Shown: positions 1 through 10,223, numbered from the stretch's first letter. The stretch: DNA of 64,000 nucleotides from Microbacterium oryzae (GCF_009735645.1 NZ_CP032550.1:1240001-1304000), one strand, 5' to 3'. Notes: generated from the sequence alone by a model not told the origin. A program made the numbers and translations.

Positions 1-1009
1 CCTTGCTCGAGGTCTGGGAGTCGCGGGCGAGGGCGAAGGCGTCGGCGACGTCGTCGAGGGGCAGCACGTGGGTGACGACCTGCTCGATCTCGGGCCGCGC
101 GGTCAGCAGCGTCACGGCCTCGTCGATCTCGTCGTCGAACCGGAACGTGCCCACCAGCGCGACCTCCTTCGAGATGAACGGGGCCAGGTTCACCGGGCGC
201 GGCTCGTTCGGCACCATCCCGACCTGCACCACCACACCCCGGCGACGCACCGCGCCACCGGCGGCGGAGATCGCCACCGGCGCCCCCGAGCACTCCAGCA
301 CCACATCGAACGCGTTCCCCGGCAGCTCGTCCACCCCGACCCGCACCACCGCGTCCGCGCCCAGGGCACGCGCCCGCTCCAACGGCGCCTCGAGCACATC
401 GCTCACCGTCACGTGCGCAGCGCCCCGCGCCCGCACGGCCGCCACCGCCAGCAGCCCGATCGGCCCCGCCCCCGACACCAGCACCCGCGCCCCGGCGAGA
501 TCCCCCGCCCGGGCCGCGGCGTGCAGGGCGACCGCGAGCGGCTCGGCGAGCACGGCCCGCCGCACCGGCAGGCCCCCCGGCAGCACCCGGACCATGTCCT
601 CCCCCACCACCAGCAGCTCGCTCATCGCGCCCTGTGTATGCGGCCACGTCGACGCCGAACCCAGGTACGACCCGCCCGGCCACAGATGCCGGTCCCCCTC
701 GATCCCCCGCTCCGGAGAGCCGAACCGGGCCGGATGCACCGTCACCGCAGTCCCCGGCGCCAGCCGCCCCGACGGGTCCAGATCCACCCGCCCCGACAGC
801 TCGTGCCCGGGAACCAGAGGCTCACGCACCACGTACTCGCCGTTCGCGCCCTCGAAGTAGTAGTGCAGATCCGACCCGCAGATCCCCACGAACTCCACCC
901 GCACCCGCACCTCCCCCGCCCCGGGCTCGGGCGCCGGAGCGTTCCGCACGTCGATCTGCTCCTTGCCGTCGATGAACGCCGCGCGCATCATCGCCTCCCT
1001 CTCGCTCAT
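1..1009 (-). CDS. idnD: Zinc-dependent L-idonate 5-dehydrogenase-like MDR alcohol dehydrogenase (3' end cut by window edge)
   Basis: Cytosolic medium-chain dehydrogenase expected to oxidise L-idonate to 5-keto-gluconate with NAD(P). About 336 codons are visible before the left edge; the family is about 340 residues, so only a few C-terminal residues are missing. The N-terminal zinc domain carries GICGSDLHYY (catalytic Cys region) and PGHELSG (His-Glu); the Rossmann half carries SGAGPIGLLAV. The start at 1009 overlaps the upstream reductase stop as ATGA, favouring it over the in-frame ATGs seven codons downstream. It is the last gene of a permease-reductase-dehydrogenase operon facing a GntR regulator. 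The sorbitol/xylitol dehydrogenase family is close, so substrate assignment rests mainly on the neighbours. Confidence 0.85.
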   Translation of the reverse strand, partial: MSEREAMMRAAFIDGKEQIDVRNAPAPEPGAGEVRVRVEFVGICGSDLHYYFEGANGEYVVREPLVPGHELSGRVDLDPSGRLAPGTAVTVHPARFGSPERGIEGDRHLWPGGSYLGSASTWPHTQGAMSELLVVGEDMVRVLPGGLPVRRAVLAEPLAVALHAAARAGDLAGARVLVSGAGPIGLLAVAAVRARGAAHVTVSDVLEAPLERARALGADAVVRVGVDELPGNAFDVVLECSGAPVAISAAGGAVRRRGVVVQVGMVPNEPRPVNLAPFISKEVALVGTFRFDDEIDEAVTLLTARPEIEQVVTHVLPLDDVADAFALARDSQTSSK

Positions 1010-1772
1010 ACGACCGCCGTCATCCCACCGTCGACGAAGATGTTCTGCCCCGACACGAAACTCGACGCATCCGACACCAGATACAGCAACGTCCCCCACA
1101 GCTCCCGGAAATCCCCCCACCGCTGAGCCGGAGTCCGCGCCCGCAACCACGCGTCGAACGCCTCGTCCTCGACCAGCGCACGGTTCATCTCCGTCGCGAA
1201 GTAGCCCGGCGAGATCGCGTTGACCTGCACGTTGAAACGCGAAAGATCCGCCGCCATCCCCTTCGTCAGCATCGCCACCCCGCCCTTCGACGCCGAATAC
1301 GGGGCGATCGTCTGCCGCGCCAGCTGAGACTGCACCGACCCGATGTTCACCACCTTCCCCGACCCCCGCTCCGCCATCCCCGGCGTCACGAACCGCGACA
1401 CATAGAACACGCTCGACAGATTCGCCGAGACCACCGCATCCCAATCCGCCACCGGGAACTCCGTGAACGGCGCCCGCCGCTGCACCCCCGCATTGTTCAC
1501 CAGGATGTCCGGCACGCCCCGCTCCGCGACGAGATCACCCACACCCCGCTCCACCGCAGCAGCATCCGTCACATCGAACGCCACCACACCCGGCTCCCGA
1601 CCCGTCGCCTCCGCGATCGCGTCACGCGTCGCGACGAGCGCGTCCCGATCCCGCCCGTGCAGCACCACATCCGCACCCGCCTCCGCCAGCGCGAGCGCAA
1701 GCGAACGCCCCAACCCCCGCGACGAACCCGTCACGAGAGCCGAACGACCCGAGATGTCGAAGATGTCCGTCA

Positions 1773-1773
<1 letters not shown>
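1006..1773 (-). CDS. idnO: Gluconate 5-dehydrogenase-like short-chain reductase
   Basis: 255-residue SDR, probably reducing 5-keto-D-gluconate to D-gluconate with NADPH in the cytosol, the step after idonate dehydrogenase. The nucleotide-binding motif TGSSRGLG lies at residues 15-22, NNAG near residue 92, and the catalytic Ser-Tyr-Lys set appears as NIGS and YSASK (Tyr near 159). The C-terminal VDGGMT is typical of this branch. The ATG at 1773 shares one base with the permease stop (TGATG) and the stop overlaps the next gene (ATGA), so the three genes look translationally coupled. Another sugar-keto reductase activity is possible, but the permease/idonate dehydrogenase context fits gluconate 5-dehydrogenase. 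Confidence 0.85.
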
Positions 1774-3155
<1,382 letters not shown>

Positions 3156-3214
3156 GGGGTTCTCCGTTGAATCGAGGGATCGAACGCGGTAGCGCGCTCG
3201 CCAGGCAGGAAAGG

Positions 3215-3247
3215 TACTACTTAATAGGCAGATAAGATACTACGTAA
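3215..3247. promoter_or_regulatory. Candidate operator/promoter region between gntP and the GntR regulator
   Basis: The 112-base divergent intergenic region contains a direct repeat, TACTACTTAA at 3215-3224 and TACTACGTAA at 3238-3247 (9 of 10 identical, start-to-start 23 bases, about two helical turns). This AT-rich island stands out in GC-rich surroundings, and TAAGAT at 3233-3238 could serve as a -10 for the regulator. FadR-type GntR proteins usually control the divergent catabolic operon from such a site. The operator role is inferred from position and repeat structure only. Confidence 0.45.
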
Positions 3248-3267
3248 CGAGCGAGCAAGGGAGCGGC

Positions 3268-3963
3268 ATGGCGCGCGTGCACGGCGATGTGCTGGATGAC
3301 CTGGGGCGCCGCATCGCCTCGGGAGACCCGCGCCCCGGCTCCGTCTTCACGCTCGCGCAGATCGAGAGCGAGTACGGGGCATCCCGGACCGTCGTGCGGG
3401 AGGCCGTGCGCGTGCTCGAGAGCATCCGGATGGTCGCCTCGCGTCGCCGCGTCGGCATCACGGTGCAGCCGCGCGAGCGGTGGGACGCGTTCGACCCGCA
3501 GCTCATCCGCTGGAGCCTCGACGGCCCGTTCCGGCAGCAGCAGCTCGAGGCGCTCATGGAACTGCGCGTGTCGGTGGAGCCGATGGCCGCTCGTCTCGCC
3601 GCCGCGCGGGCGACGGCGGCGCAGCGGGCGGAGCTGCTGCGTCTGGCCGAGCGACTGCAGGAGCTCGGCGCCCGGGGCCGCGGCGACTCGCCCGACTACC
3701 TGCAGACCGACCTCGACTTCCACGGCACGCTGCTCGAGGCGTCGGGCAACCCGCTGCTCACCGCGCTCGTCACGCCCGTGCACGACGTGCTCGCCGGCCG
3801 CGCGCACCTGGGACTCACCCCCGGCACGCCCGCCCCCGGCACCCTCGAGCAGCACGTGCGAACGGCTCAGGCGATCGCCGCCGCGGACGCCGACGCGGCG
3901 GAACGGCATTCCCGTTCGCACATGCGGACGGTCTGGCAGGAGATCGCCGACCACGGCACCTGA
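3268..3963 (+). CDS. FadR-subfamily GntR transcriptional regulator
   Basis: 231-residue DNA-binding regulator with an N-terminal winged helix (residues about 5-70, including SVFTLAQIESEYGASRTVVR) and an all-helical C-terminal FCD ligand domain. The FCD domain shows ELRVSVEPMAARLA and a later LDFHGTLLEASGNPLL segment, carrying residues usually involved in metal/ligand binding. It is transcribed away from the gluconate/idonate operon and is probably its repressor, released by a sugar-acid ligand. The ATG at 3268 follows AGGGAG at a normal distance. The ligand is inferred from context. Confidence 0.88.
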   Translation: MARVHGDVLDDLGRRIASGDPRPGSVFTLAQIESEYGASRTVVREAVRVLESIRMVASRRRVGITVQPRERWDAFDPQLIRWSLDGPFRQQQLEALMELRVSVEPMAARLAAARATAAQRAELLRLAERLQELGARGRGDSPDYLQTDLDFHGTLLEASGNPLLTALVTPVHDVLAGRAHLGLTPGTPAPGTLEQHVRTAQAIAAADADAAERHSRSHMRTVWQEIADHGT

Positions 3964-4051
3964 CCCTGGCCGACTCCGTCGGGGGTGTCAACCCTCAGGG
4001 CGCGCTTCCGAGCCTGCCTAGGATATCGGGAAGACCATCGGAAGGCGGGGG

Positions 4052-5200
4052 ATGATCGACGAACGACGGCGACAGCAGGCACTCGACGCGCTGGGGGTGC
4101 TGGACACGCCGCCGGACGAGCGCGTGGATCGCATCACGCGGCTCGCGAAGGACATCTTCGACGTGCCGATGGTGAGCGTCACCCTCATCGATCGCGATCG
4201 GCAATGGCGCAAGTCGGAGATCGGCCTCGGCGGCCGGGAGGCCCCCCGCGAGGACGCCTTCTGCGATGCGACGGTGCGCCAGGACGCCACCCTCGTGGTC
4301 GAGGACGCATCGACGACCGAGCGGTTCGCCGAGAACCCGTTCGTCGCCGGCGACCCGCACCTGCGCTTCTACGCCGGCCAGCCCCTGCACGCGCCGGGTG
4401 GCGAGCCGATCGGCACCCTGTGCCTGCTCGACACGCAGCCCCGCGCCTTCGACGACGACGAACGCAAGATGCTGGGAGACCTCGCCCTCTGGGTGCAGAC
4501 CGAGCTCGCGAACGAGCAGGAGCTCGACCACGCCGTGCTCGTGCAGCGCAACCTCACTCCCCGCCGCCTCCCGGAGGTGCCCGGCTACACGCTCGCCGGC
4601 GGCTCTGCCGCGCGGGGCCGCCTCGCCGGCGACTTCTACGACCTGGCCCTCCGCGACGGACGCATCCGACTCACCCTCGCCGACGTCATGGGCAAGGGCA
4701 CGGGCCCCGCCCTCATCGCCTCGGCCGTGCGGGCGTCGTTCCGCACCGCACCCTCGCGGCCGCTCGTCGCCGCCGTCGCCGAGGTGGACCGCCTGCTCGA
4801 GGAGGACCTCGGCGACCTGACGATGTTCGTCACCGCCGTGCACGCCGACATCGACATGCAGACCGGAGCTCTCGAACTCGTCGACGCGGGGCACAGCCTC
4901 GCCTTCGTCATGCGGGCGGATGGCTCCTGGCTGCCGGTGCGCTCGACCGGGCTTCCGCTGGGCATGGGGATGATCCCTCCCGAGGACCGGGAGGTCGCTC
5001 GTGCGGTCCTCGAGCCCGGCGACGCCCTCCTCTGCTGCAGCGACGGTCTTCTCGACGTGCTGGATCCCGAGGATCCCTTCGGGCACGTCGCCCGGATCCT
5101 CGACGAGCGCGGACCGGCGGGCGCGGTGGACGAGGCGCTGCGCCTCGTGACGGACGCGATCGACGACATCACCGTGGTCGTCGTCAGGCGCGACGCATGA
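4052..5200 (+). CDS. GAF-domain PP2C (SpoIIE/RsbU-type) serine phosphatase
   Basis: 382-residue cytosolic protein with an N-terminal GAF sensor domain (about residues 8-150, starting LDTPPDERVDRITRLA) and a C-terminal RsbU/SpoIIE phosphatase domain (about 175-382). The phosphatase metal ligands are visible in GDFYDL, DVMGKG, DAGH, SDGLLD and DDIT. These enzymes dephosphorylate STAS anti-anti-sigma proteins; a STAS gene and an RsbW-like kinase gene lie two and three genes downstream. The ATG at 4052 follows GGAAGGCGG. The stop overlaps the glycosyltransferase start as ATGA. TAGGAT at 4019-4024 is a plausible -10. The signal sensed by the GAF domain is unknown. Confidence 0.9.
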   Translation: MIDERRRQQALDALGVLDTPPDERVDRITRLAKDIFDVPMVSVTLIDRDRQWRKSEIGLGGREAPREDAFCDATVRQDATLVVEDASTTERFAENPFVAGDPHLRFYAGQPLHAPGGEPIGTLCLLDTQPRAFDDDERKMLGDLALWVQTELANEQELDHAVLVQRNLTPRRLPEVPGYTLAGGSAARGRLAGDFYDLALRDGRIRLTLADVMGKGTGPALIASAVRASFRTAPSRPLVAAVAEVDRLLEEDLGDLTMFVTAVHADIDMQTGALELVDAGHSLAFVMRADGSWLPVRSTGLPLGMGMIPPEDREVARAVLEPGDALLCCSDGLLDVLDPEDPFGHVARILDERGPAGAVDEALRLVTDAIDDITVVVVRRDA

Positions 5201-7155
5201 ACGGGCGCTTCGCGGCCATCCGCGTCCTGGCGGTGCTGTCGGTCCTGCTGGGCGTGAACTACGTCGCCTGGCGCTGGCTCGCCTCCGTGAACTGGGAGGC
5301 GTGGTGGATCGCCGTTCCGCTCGTGATGGCCGAGACCTACAGCGTCATCGACACCGTGCTGTTCTGCCTCACGATGTGGCGCGCCCGCGATCGGCCGGCG
5401 CCGACGTCCGACCCGCAGGGCACCGTCGACGTGTTCATCACGACCTACAACGAGCCCATCGAGATGGTGATGCACACGGCGATCGCCGCGAAGCGCATCG
5501 CGTACCCGCACGAGACGTGGATCCTCGACGACGGCTCGCGCGCCGAGCTCGAGCAGGCGGCCGCAGAGGCGGGCATCGGCTACATCCGCCGCTCCGAGGA
5601 GTGGGATGGCAAGCCGCGCCATGCGAAGGCCGGCAACCTCAACAACGCCCTCTTCCAGACCGACGGCGAGTTCCTCCTCATCCTCGACGCCGACCAGGTG
5701 CCCGACCCGCTCATCCTGCACCGCACGCTGGGCTACTTCGCCGACGACCCCGAGGTCGCGCTCGTGCAGACCCCGCAGTGGTTCTCGAACGTCGATGAGG
5801 CCGACCCGCTCGGGAGTCAGGCGCCGCTGTTCTACGGTCCCATCCAGCAGGGCAAGGATGGCTGGAACGCCGCGTTCTTCTGCGGATCGAACGCGATCCT
5901 GCGGCGCGAGGCGCTCATGCAGCTCGGCATCGTCGGATATGTGCGCGACGTGGCCGACTCCACCGCGCGCGCCCTCCGCGCCTCGGAGACGCTGATGCGG
6001 CGCGAGATCCGCGCGACCGGCGACCCCGAGCTCCGCGAGGAGCTCGTCGCCGTGCGCGACGAGATCGTCAAGGCCAGGGCCGCGCTCGCGCAGGGCGAGC
6101 CGGTGGCCGACATCACGTTCGCTCTGCGGGCCGTGGTCGACCAGGCGTCGCTGCGTCTGCTCACGCACGACATGGCCGGCATCCGCGACGACCTCGACGT
6201 CATCCGCAGCCTGCCCGTCGAACGCGACGCCGAGCTCGATGCGGTCGTCGTCGACGATGCGGCCCTCGACGCCTTCGCCGCCGCCGACCTCTCCCCGCTC
6301 GGCGCGCTCGAGGCCGTCGCCGGTCTCGTCGACGCCCTGCGGATCGACCGCTCCGACGAGGCCCAGCCGGTCCTCCCCCTCGCCACGATCTCGGTCACCG
6401 AGGACATGGCCACGGCGATGCAGCTGCACGCGCTCGGATGGCGCAGCGTCTATCACCACGAGATCCTCGCCCGCGGTCTCGCCCCCGAGGACCTGCGGAC
6501 CATGCTCACGCAGCGTCTCCGCTGGGCGCAGGGCACGCTGCAGGTGATGCTGCGCGACAACCCGCTCGTCAAGCGCGGGCTGTCGGGCGGGCAGCGCCTC
6601 ATGTACTTCGCGACCATGTGGAGCTACCTGTCCGGCTTCACCGCGCTCATCTACATCGCCGCGCCCGTCGTCTACCTCGTCTTCGGCGTGCTCCCGGTGA
6701 CGGCCTGGTCGGTCGACTTCTTCGCCCGGTTCCTGCCGGCGTTCCTCGTCAACCAGCTGCTCTTCCTCGTGGTCGGTCGCGGCATGAAGACGTGGCGCGG
6801 CCAGCAGTACTCCCTCGCGCTCTTCCCGGTGTGGATCCGCGCGTGCTGGACGGCGTTCGCCAACGTCGTGCTCAAGCGCCCCCTGGGCTTCGCCGTCACC
6901 CGCAAGGACGGTCGCGACCCGAACGGCGTCCCGTGGCGTCAGATCTGGCCGCAGCTCGCCGCGATGGGAACGCTCGTCGTGGCGCTCGTCATCGGGGCCG
7001 TGCGCGTGTTCATCGGAACCGCGGATGGCCTCGGCACCCTCGTCAACACGGCGTGGGTCACGTACGACCTCGTCGTGCTCAGCGTCATCCTCCAGGCGGC
7101 CTTCTACCGCGGCCCCGCCCCCGAACCCGCTCCCGACCGAGAGGCAGCAGCATGA
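5197..7155 (+). CDS. Cellulose-synthase-like family 2 glycosyltransferase with a large insertion
   Basis: 652-residue membrane glycosyltransferase with two N-terminal helices, a cytosolic GT-A domain and several C-terminal helices, the BcsA layout. The processive GT2 residues are present: DDGS at 111-114, DAD at 164-166, TED at 401-403 and QRLRW at 439-443. The DAD-to-TED distance is about 237 residues, against roughly 95 in BcsA; an extra, mostly helical charged segment sits between LRREALMQLGIVGY and ATISVTED (about residues 250-395). No PilZ domain is visible. It overlaps the phosphatase before it and the STAS gene after it (ATGA both times). The polymer made is unknown; the genetic coupling suggests its activity is tied to the partner-switch proteins. 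Confidence 0.88.
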   Translation: MNGRFAAIRVLAVLSVLLGVNYVAWRWLASVNWEAWWIAVPLVMAETYSVIDTVLFCLTMWRARDRPAPTSDPQGTVDVFITTYNEPIEMVMHTAIAAKRIAYPHETWILDDGSRAELEQAAAEAGIGYIRRSEEWDGKPRHAKAGNLNNALFQTDGEFLLILDADQVPDPLILHRTLGYFADDPEVALVQTPQWFSNVDEADPLGSQAPLFYGPIQQGKDGWNAAFFCGSNAILRREALMQLGIVGYVRDVADSTARALRASETLMRREIRATGDPELREELVAVRDEIVKARAALAQGEPVADITFALRAVVDQASLRLLTHDMAGIRDDLDVIRSLPVERDAELDAVVVDDAALDAFAAADLSPLGALEAVAGLVDALRIDRSDEAQPVLPLATISVTEDMATAMQLHALGWRSVYHHEILARGLAPEDLRTMLTQRLRWAQGTLQVMLRDNPLVKRGLSGGQRLMYFATMWSYLSGFTALIYIAAPVVYLVFGVLPVTAWSVDFFARFLPAFLVNQLLFLVVGRGMKTWRGQQYSLALFPVWIRACWTAFANVVLKRPLGFAVTRKDGRDPNGVPWRQIWPQLAAMGTLVVALVIGAVRVFIGTADGLGTLVNTAWVTYDLVVLSVILQAAFYRGPAPEPAPDREAAA

Positions 7156-7484
7156 ACCTGACCACCGACATCCGCCGGCGCTACGCCGTCGTGACGATCA
7201 CCGGAAGGCTGACCGCCTCGGGCGCCCCGCGCCTGCGCGACGCCGTGAAGGAGCTCGTCGACGCCGGCCACGCGCAGATCGTCGTCGACCTCGGCGCGAC
7301 GGAGTTCGTCGACTCGTCCGGGCTCGGCGCCCTCATCAGCGGCCTGAAGACCGCACGCGTCGCAGGCGGCGACCTCCGCATCGCCCAGGTGCCGGCGGGC
7401 GTGCGCTCGGTGATGAAGCTGACGAACCTCGATCGCGTGCTGCGCGAGCACGAGTCCGTGGAATCCGCGTTCGATGTCCGCTGA
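7152..7484 (+). CDS. STAS-domain anti-sigma factor antagonist (RsbV/SpoIIAA-like)
   Basis: 110-residue single-domain STAS protein. The phosphorylation loop reads FVDSSGLGAL, with Ser55/Ser56 as the phosphoacceptor region, and the flanking helix SGLKTARVAGG is typical. In this family the dephosphorylated form binds and removes an RsbW-type kinase. It overlaps the glycosyltransferase stop by 4 bases (ATGA) and the kinase gene by 11 bases, so all four genes from 4052 to 7905 look like one transcript. The PP2C protein encoded upstream is the obvious phosphatase for it. Confidence 0.92.
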   Translation: MNLTTDIRRRYAVVTITGRLTASGAPRLRDAVKELVDAGHAQIVVDLGATEFVDSSGLGALISGLKTARVAGGDLRIAQVPAGVRSVMKLTNLDRVLREHESVESAFDVR

Positions 7485-7905
7485 CGACCGCACCCGCCGC
7501 GCCCGCGTCGAGGGACGCGCGGATCTCCCCTTCGTCGACGCCGTCCTCGACGCCCTCGAGAAGCTGTGGGACGAGGCGCCCGACGTCGCCGACGAGGACC
7601 GCATGCTCTTCACGCTGGCGGTGTCGGAGATCGCGACCAACGTCGCCACGCACGCTCCCGGCGCTCCGGACCTCGTGACGTCCGCCGAGCTCGAGGTAAG
7701 CGAGGACATGCTGCGCGCGGTGATCAAGGACACCGCGGCGCCGGTGCAGATCGACTGGTCGGCCGTCGGCATGCCGGGGGACGACGCCGAGTCCGGGCGC
7801 GGACTCGCTCTCGCTCAGGCCACGCTCGATCGACTCGAGCACCGGTCGGACGAGGACGGCAACATCTGGCTCCTCGTCCGCCGAGGCGGAGTCACTCGCT
7901 CGTAG
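7474..7905 (+). CDS. RsbW-like histidine-kinase-type ATPase (anti-sigma/partner-switch kinase)
   Basis: 143-residue GHKL-fold ATP-binding protein. The N-box is SEIATNVATH (Glu52, Asn56), followed by a degenerate D-x-A-P segment (KDTAAP) and the glycine lid SGRGLALAQ. Such proteins phosphorylate a STAS partner and usually sequester a sigma factor. No sigma factor gene is adjacent, so the controlled target could be the upstream glycosyltransferase or a sigma factor elsewhere. The 3' end overlaps the convergent SRPBCC gene by 14 bases. Confidence 0.88.
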   Translation: MSADDRTRRARVEGRADLPFVDAVLDALEKLWDEAPDVADEDRMLFTLAVSEIATNVATHAPGAPDLVTSAELEVSEDMLRAVIKDTAAPVQIDWSAVGMPGDDAESGRGLALAQATLDRLEHRSDEDGNIWLLVRRGGVTRS

Positions 7906-8359
7906 GCGCCGAGGAGCGCTGCCGGTCGGCGTGCCCCTCGGCGAGGAACGCCAGCCGGCGGAGGGTCTCGTTGTTGCGCGCGTGCAGCATCGGGTCCATG
8001 ACGAACTGCGGGACGAGCGTGCCCGGCCCTTCGTCGGCGCGCTCGAGGATGCGGACCACCGAGCCCTCGCCGCGCGGCTTCACCTCGATCGTCACCTTCG
8101 CCTCGCCGATCGGCCAGCCGCGGGCCTGCAGCACCATGCGGTGCGGCGGGTCCCACTCCAGGCACACGGTGGTGTCGTCGATGAGCGCGGGCCAGCTGCC
8201 GAAGGAGTGGTGGAGCCGCGATCCGGGCTGCGGCCATTCGGCCTCGACCTGGCGCATCCGCGACGCGCCGACCACCCAGACCGGATACAGCCATCCGTCA
8301 CCGAGGACGCGGAACAGCGTCTCGGGGCTGCAGCGGATCTCGCGCACATTGCTCGACAT
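7892..8359 (-). CDS. SRPBCC-fold polyketide cyclase/dehydrase-like protein
   Basis: 155-residue single-domain protein with the START-like pattern: an N-terminal strand (REIRCSPETLFRVLGDGWLYPVWVVGASRMR), central strands around SRLHHSFGSWPALIDDTTVCLEWDP, and a long C-terminal helix. These small proteins bind hydrophobic ligands or act in lipid metabolism, and no catalytic residue can be named. The start at 8359 (ATGTCGAGCAAT) is supported by homologous-looking alignment of the first strand. It stands alone, convergent with the kinase gene and divergent from pgi. Confidence 0.75.
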   Translation of the reverse strand: MSSNVREIRCSPETLFRVLGDGWLYPVWVVGASRMRQVEAEWPQPGSRLHHSFGSWPALIDDTTVCLEWDPPHRMVLQARGWPIGEAKVTIEVKPRGEGSVVRILERADEGPGTLVPQFVMDPMLHARNNETLRRLAFLAEGHADRQRSSAPTSE

Positions 8360-8494
8360 GGTCGACCTTCCCGTTCGTTCGGCTCGTGTCCTCACGCTAT
8401 GCCGCCGGGCGCGGCGGGGCGCAGGGCTTGACACACCCGGGGCGCGAGCACGACGAGCGGAGCACCCCGGCCCGGCAATCGGTACGGTTGCAGC

Positions 8495-10180
8495 ATGACC
8501 GCTGCTCCTGTCGACCCCACGTCCACATCGGCCTGGGCCGAGCTCGACGCGCATCGCGCGGGCTTCACCCCCGACCTCCGCGGCTGGTTCGCCGCGGACT
8601 CCGCGCGCGCGGAGCGGCTGAGCCTGCCGCTCGCCGATCTGCATGTGGACCTCTCCAAGAACCTCGTGACCGACGACATCCTCGCCTCGCTCGTGCGCCT
8701 CGCCGAGCAGACGGGCGTGGCGGAGCGCTTCGCCGCGATGCTGGAGGGCGCGCACCTCAACACCACCGAGGACCGCGCGGTGCTGCACACCGCACTGCGC
8801 CGCCCCGCCGGCGCGGAGCCGGCGCTCGTCGTCGACGGCCAGCAGGTCGACGCCGACGTGCAGGCCGTCCTGGAGAAGGTGTCGGCGTTCGCCGACCGCG
8901 TGCGCAGCGGCGAGTGGCGCGGCGTGACCGGCAAGCGGGTCACGCACGTCGTCAACATCGGCATCGGCGGCTCCGATCTCGGGCCGGTCATGGTCTACGA
9001 GGCGCTCGCGCCCTACGCCGATGCGGGCATCCAGGCGCGCTTCATCTCCAACATCGACCCGACCGACCTCGCCCAGAAGGTGGCCGACCTCGACGCGGAG
9101 ACGACGCTCTTCATCGTCGCGTCGAAGACGTTCACGACCCTCGAGACGCTGACCAACGCGCGGCTCGCGCGGGACTGGCTGTGGGCGCAGCTCGAGGAGA
9201 AGGGCGCGATCTCGGCCGACGAGGCCGCGCGCACCGACGCCGTCGCGCATCACTTCGTCGCGGTGTCGACCGCGCTCGACAAGGTCGCCGACTTCGGCAT
9301 CGACCCCGAGAACGCGTTCGGCTTCTGGGACTGGGTCGGCGGCCGCTACTCCGTCGACTCCGCCATCGGCACGTCGCTCGCGATCGTGCTCGGACCGGAG
9401 GCGTTCCGCGAGCTGCTGGCGGGCTTCCACGCCGTCGACGAGCACGTCCGCACCGCCCCGCTCGCGCAGAACGTGCCCGTCCTCATGGGCCTCCTCAACG
9501 TCTGGTACACGAACTTCCTCGGCGCGCAGTCGCACGCGGTGCTCCCGTACGCGCAGCAGCTGAACCGCTTCGCGGCCTACCTGCAGCAGCTCACGATGGA
9601 GTCGAACGGCAAGTCCGTCCGATGGGACGGCTCCCCCGTCACCACCGACACCGGCGAGATCTTCTGGGGCGAGCCCGGCACGAACGGCCAGCACGCGTTC
9701 TACCAGCTGATCCACCAGGGCACGCGCCTCATCCCGGCCGACTTCATCGCGTTCGCGAACCCCGCGTACCCGCTGCAGGACGGCGGGCGCGACGTGCACG
9801 GCCTGCTGCTGGCGAACTTCCTCGCGCAGACGAAGGCGCTCGCGTTCGGCAAGACCGCCGAGGAGGTCGAGGCCGAGGGCACGACCGGGCCGCTCGTGGC
9901 AGCGCGCACGTTCCCGGGCAACCGCCCCACGACGTCGATCTTCGCGCCCGCGCTCACGCCGGCCGTGCTGGGGCAGCTCATCGCGCTGTACGAGCACATC
10001 GTCTTCACACAGGGCGCGATCTGGGGCATCAACTCCTTCGACCAGTGGGGCGTGGAGCTCGGCAAGCAGCTGGCCCTGCAGATCGCCCCCGCGCTCGAGG
10101 GCGACGAGAGCGCGCTCGAGGCGCAGGACGCATCGACGAAGGCGCTTCTCGCCTACTACCGCGCGCAGCGGAAGCACTGA
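8495..10180 (+). CDS. pgi: Glucose-6-phosphate isomerase
   Basis: 561-residue cytosolic enzyme interconverting glucose-6-phosphate and fructose-6-phosphate. The family signatures are clear: [18 protein letters not shown] near residue 153, the long block beginning [20 protein letters not shown], catalytic Glu in MESNGK, His in QLIHQGT, and a C-terminal block beginning [12 protein letters not shown]. Length matches the roughly 550-residue E. coli type. No Shine-Dalgarno is evident; TACGGT at 8483-8488 lies six bases before the ATG, which would give a leaderless mRNA if it is the -10. A perfect 38-base palindrome follows the stop. Confidence 0.97.
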   Translation: MTAAPVDPTSTSAWAELDAHRAGFTPDLRGWFAADSARAERLSLPLADLHVDLSKNLVTDDILASLVRLAEQTGVAERFAAMLEGAHLNTTEDRAVLHTALRRPAGAEPALVVDGQQVDADVQAVLEKVSAFADRVRSGEWRGVTGKRVTHVVNIGIGGSDLGPVMVYEALAPYADAGIQARFISNIDPTDLAQKVADLDAETTLFIVASKTFTTLETLTNARLARDWLWAQLEEKGAISADEAARTDAVAHHFVAVSTALDKVADFGIDPENAFGFWDWVGGRYSVDSAIGTSLAIVLGPEAFRELLAGFHAVDEHVRTAPLAQNVPVLMGLLNVWYTNFLGAQSHAVLPYAQQLNRFAAYLQQLTMESNGKSVRWDGSPVTTDTGEIFWGEPGTNGQHAFYQLIHQGTRLIPADFIAFANPAYPLQDGGRDVHGLLLANFLAQTKALAFGKTAEEVEAEGTTGPLVAARTFPGNRPTTSIFAPALTPAVLGQLIALYEHIVFTQGAIWGINSFDQWGVELGKQLALQIAPALEGDESALEAQDASTKALLAYYRAQRKH

Positions 10181-10185
10181 CACCC

Positions 10186-10223
10186 GACTGAGGGGGCCGG
10201 CCGCGCGGCCGGCCCCCTCAGTC
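10186..10223. terminator. Perfect 38-nt palindrome between pgi and the phosphoesterase gene
   Basis: Two perfectly complementary 19-base arms (left arm GACTGAGGGGGCCGGCCGC) meet without a loop five bases after the pgi stop and 28 bases before the convergent stop. It has no T-run on either side. Being palindromic between convergent genes it could end transcription from both directions. Confidence 0.7.

Noticed and set aside
5301..5798. Overlapping long frames in other phases across the GC-rich genes
   Set aside because: High-GC DNA keeps alternative frames open; the chosen genes have family motifs, coupled starts and correct third-position bias.
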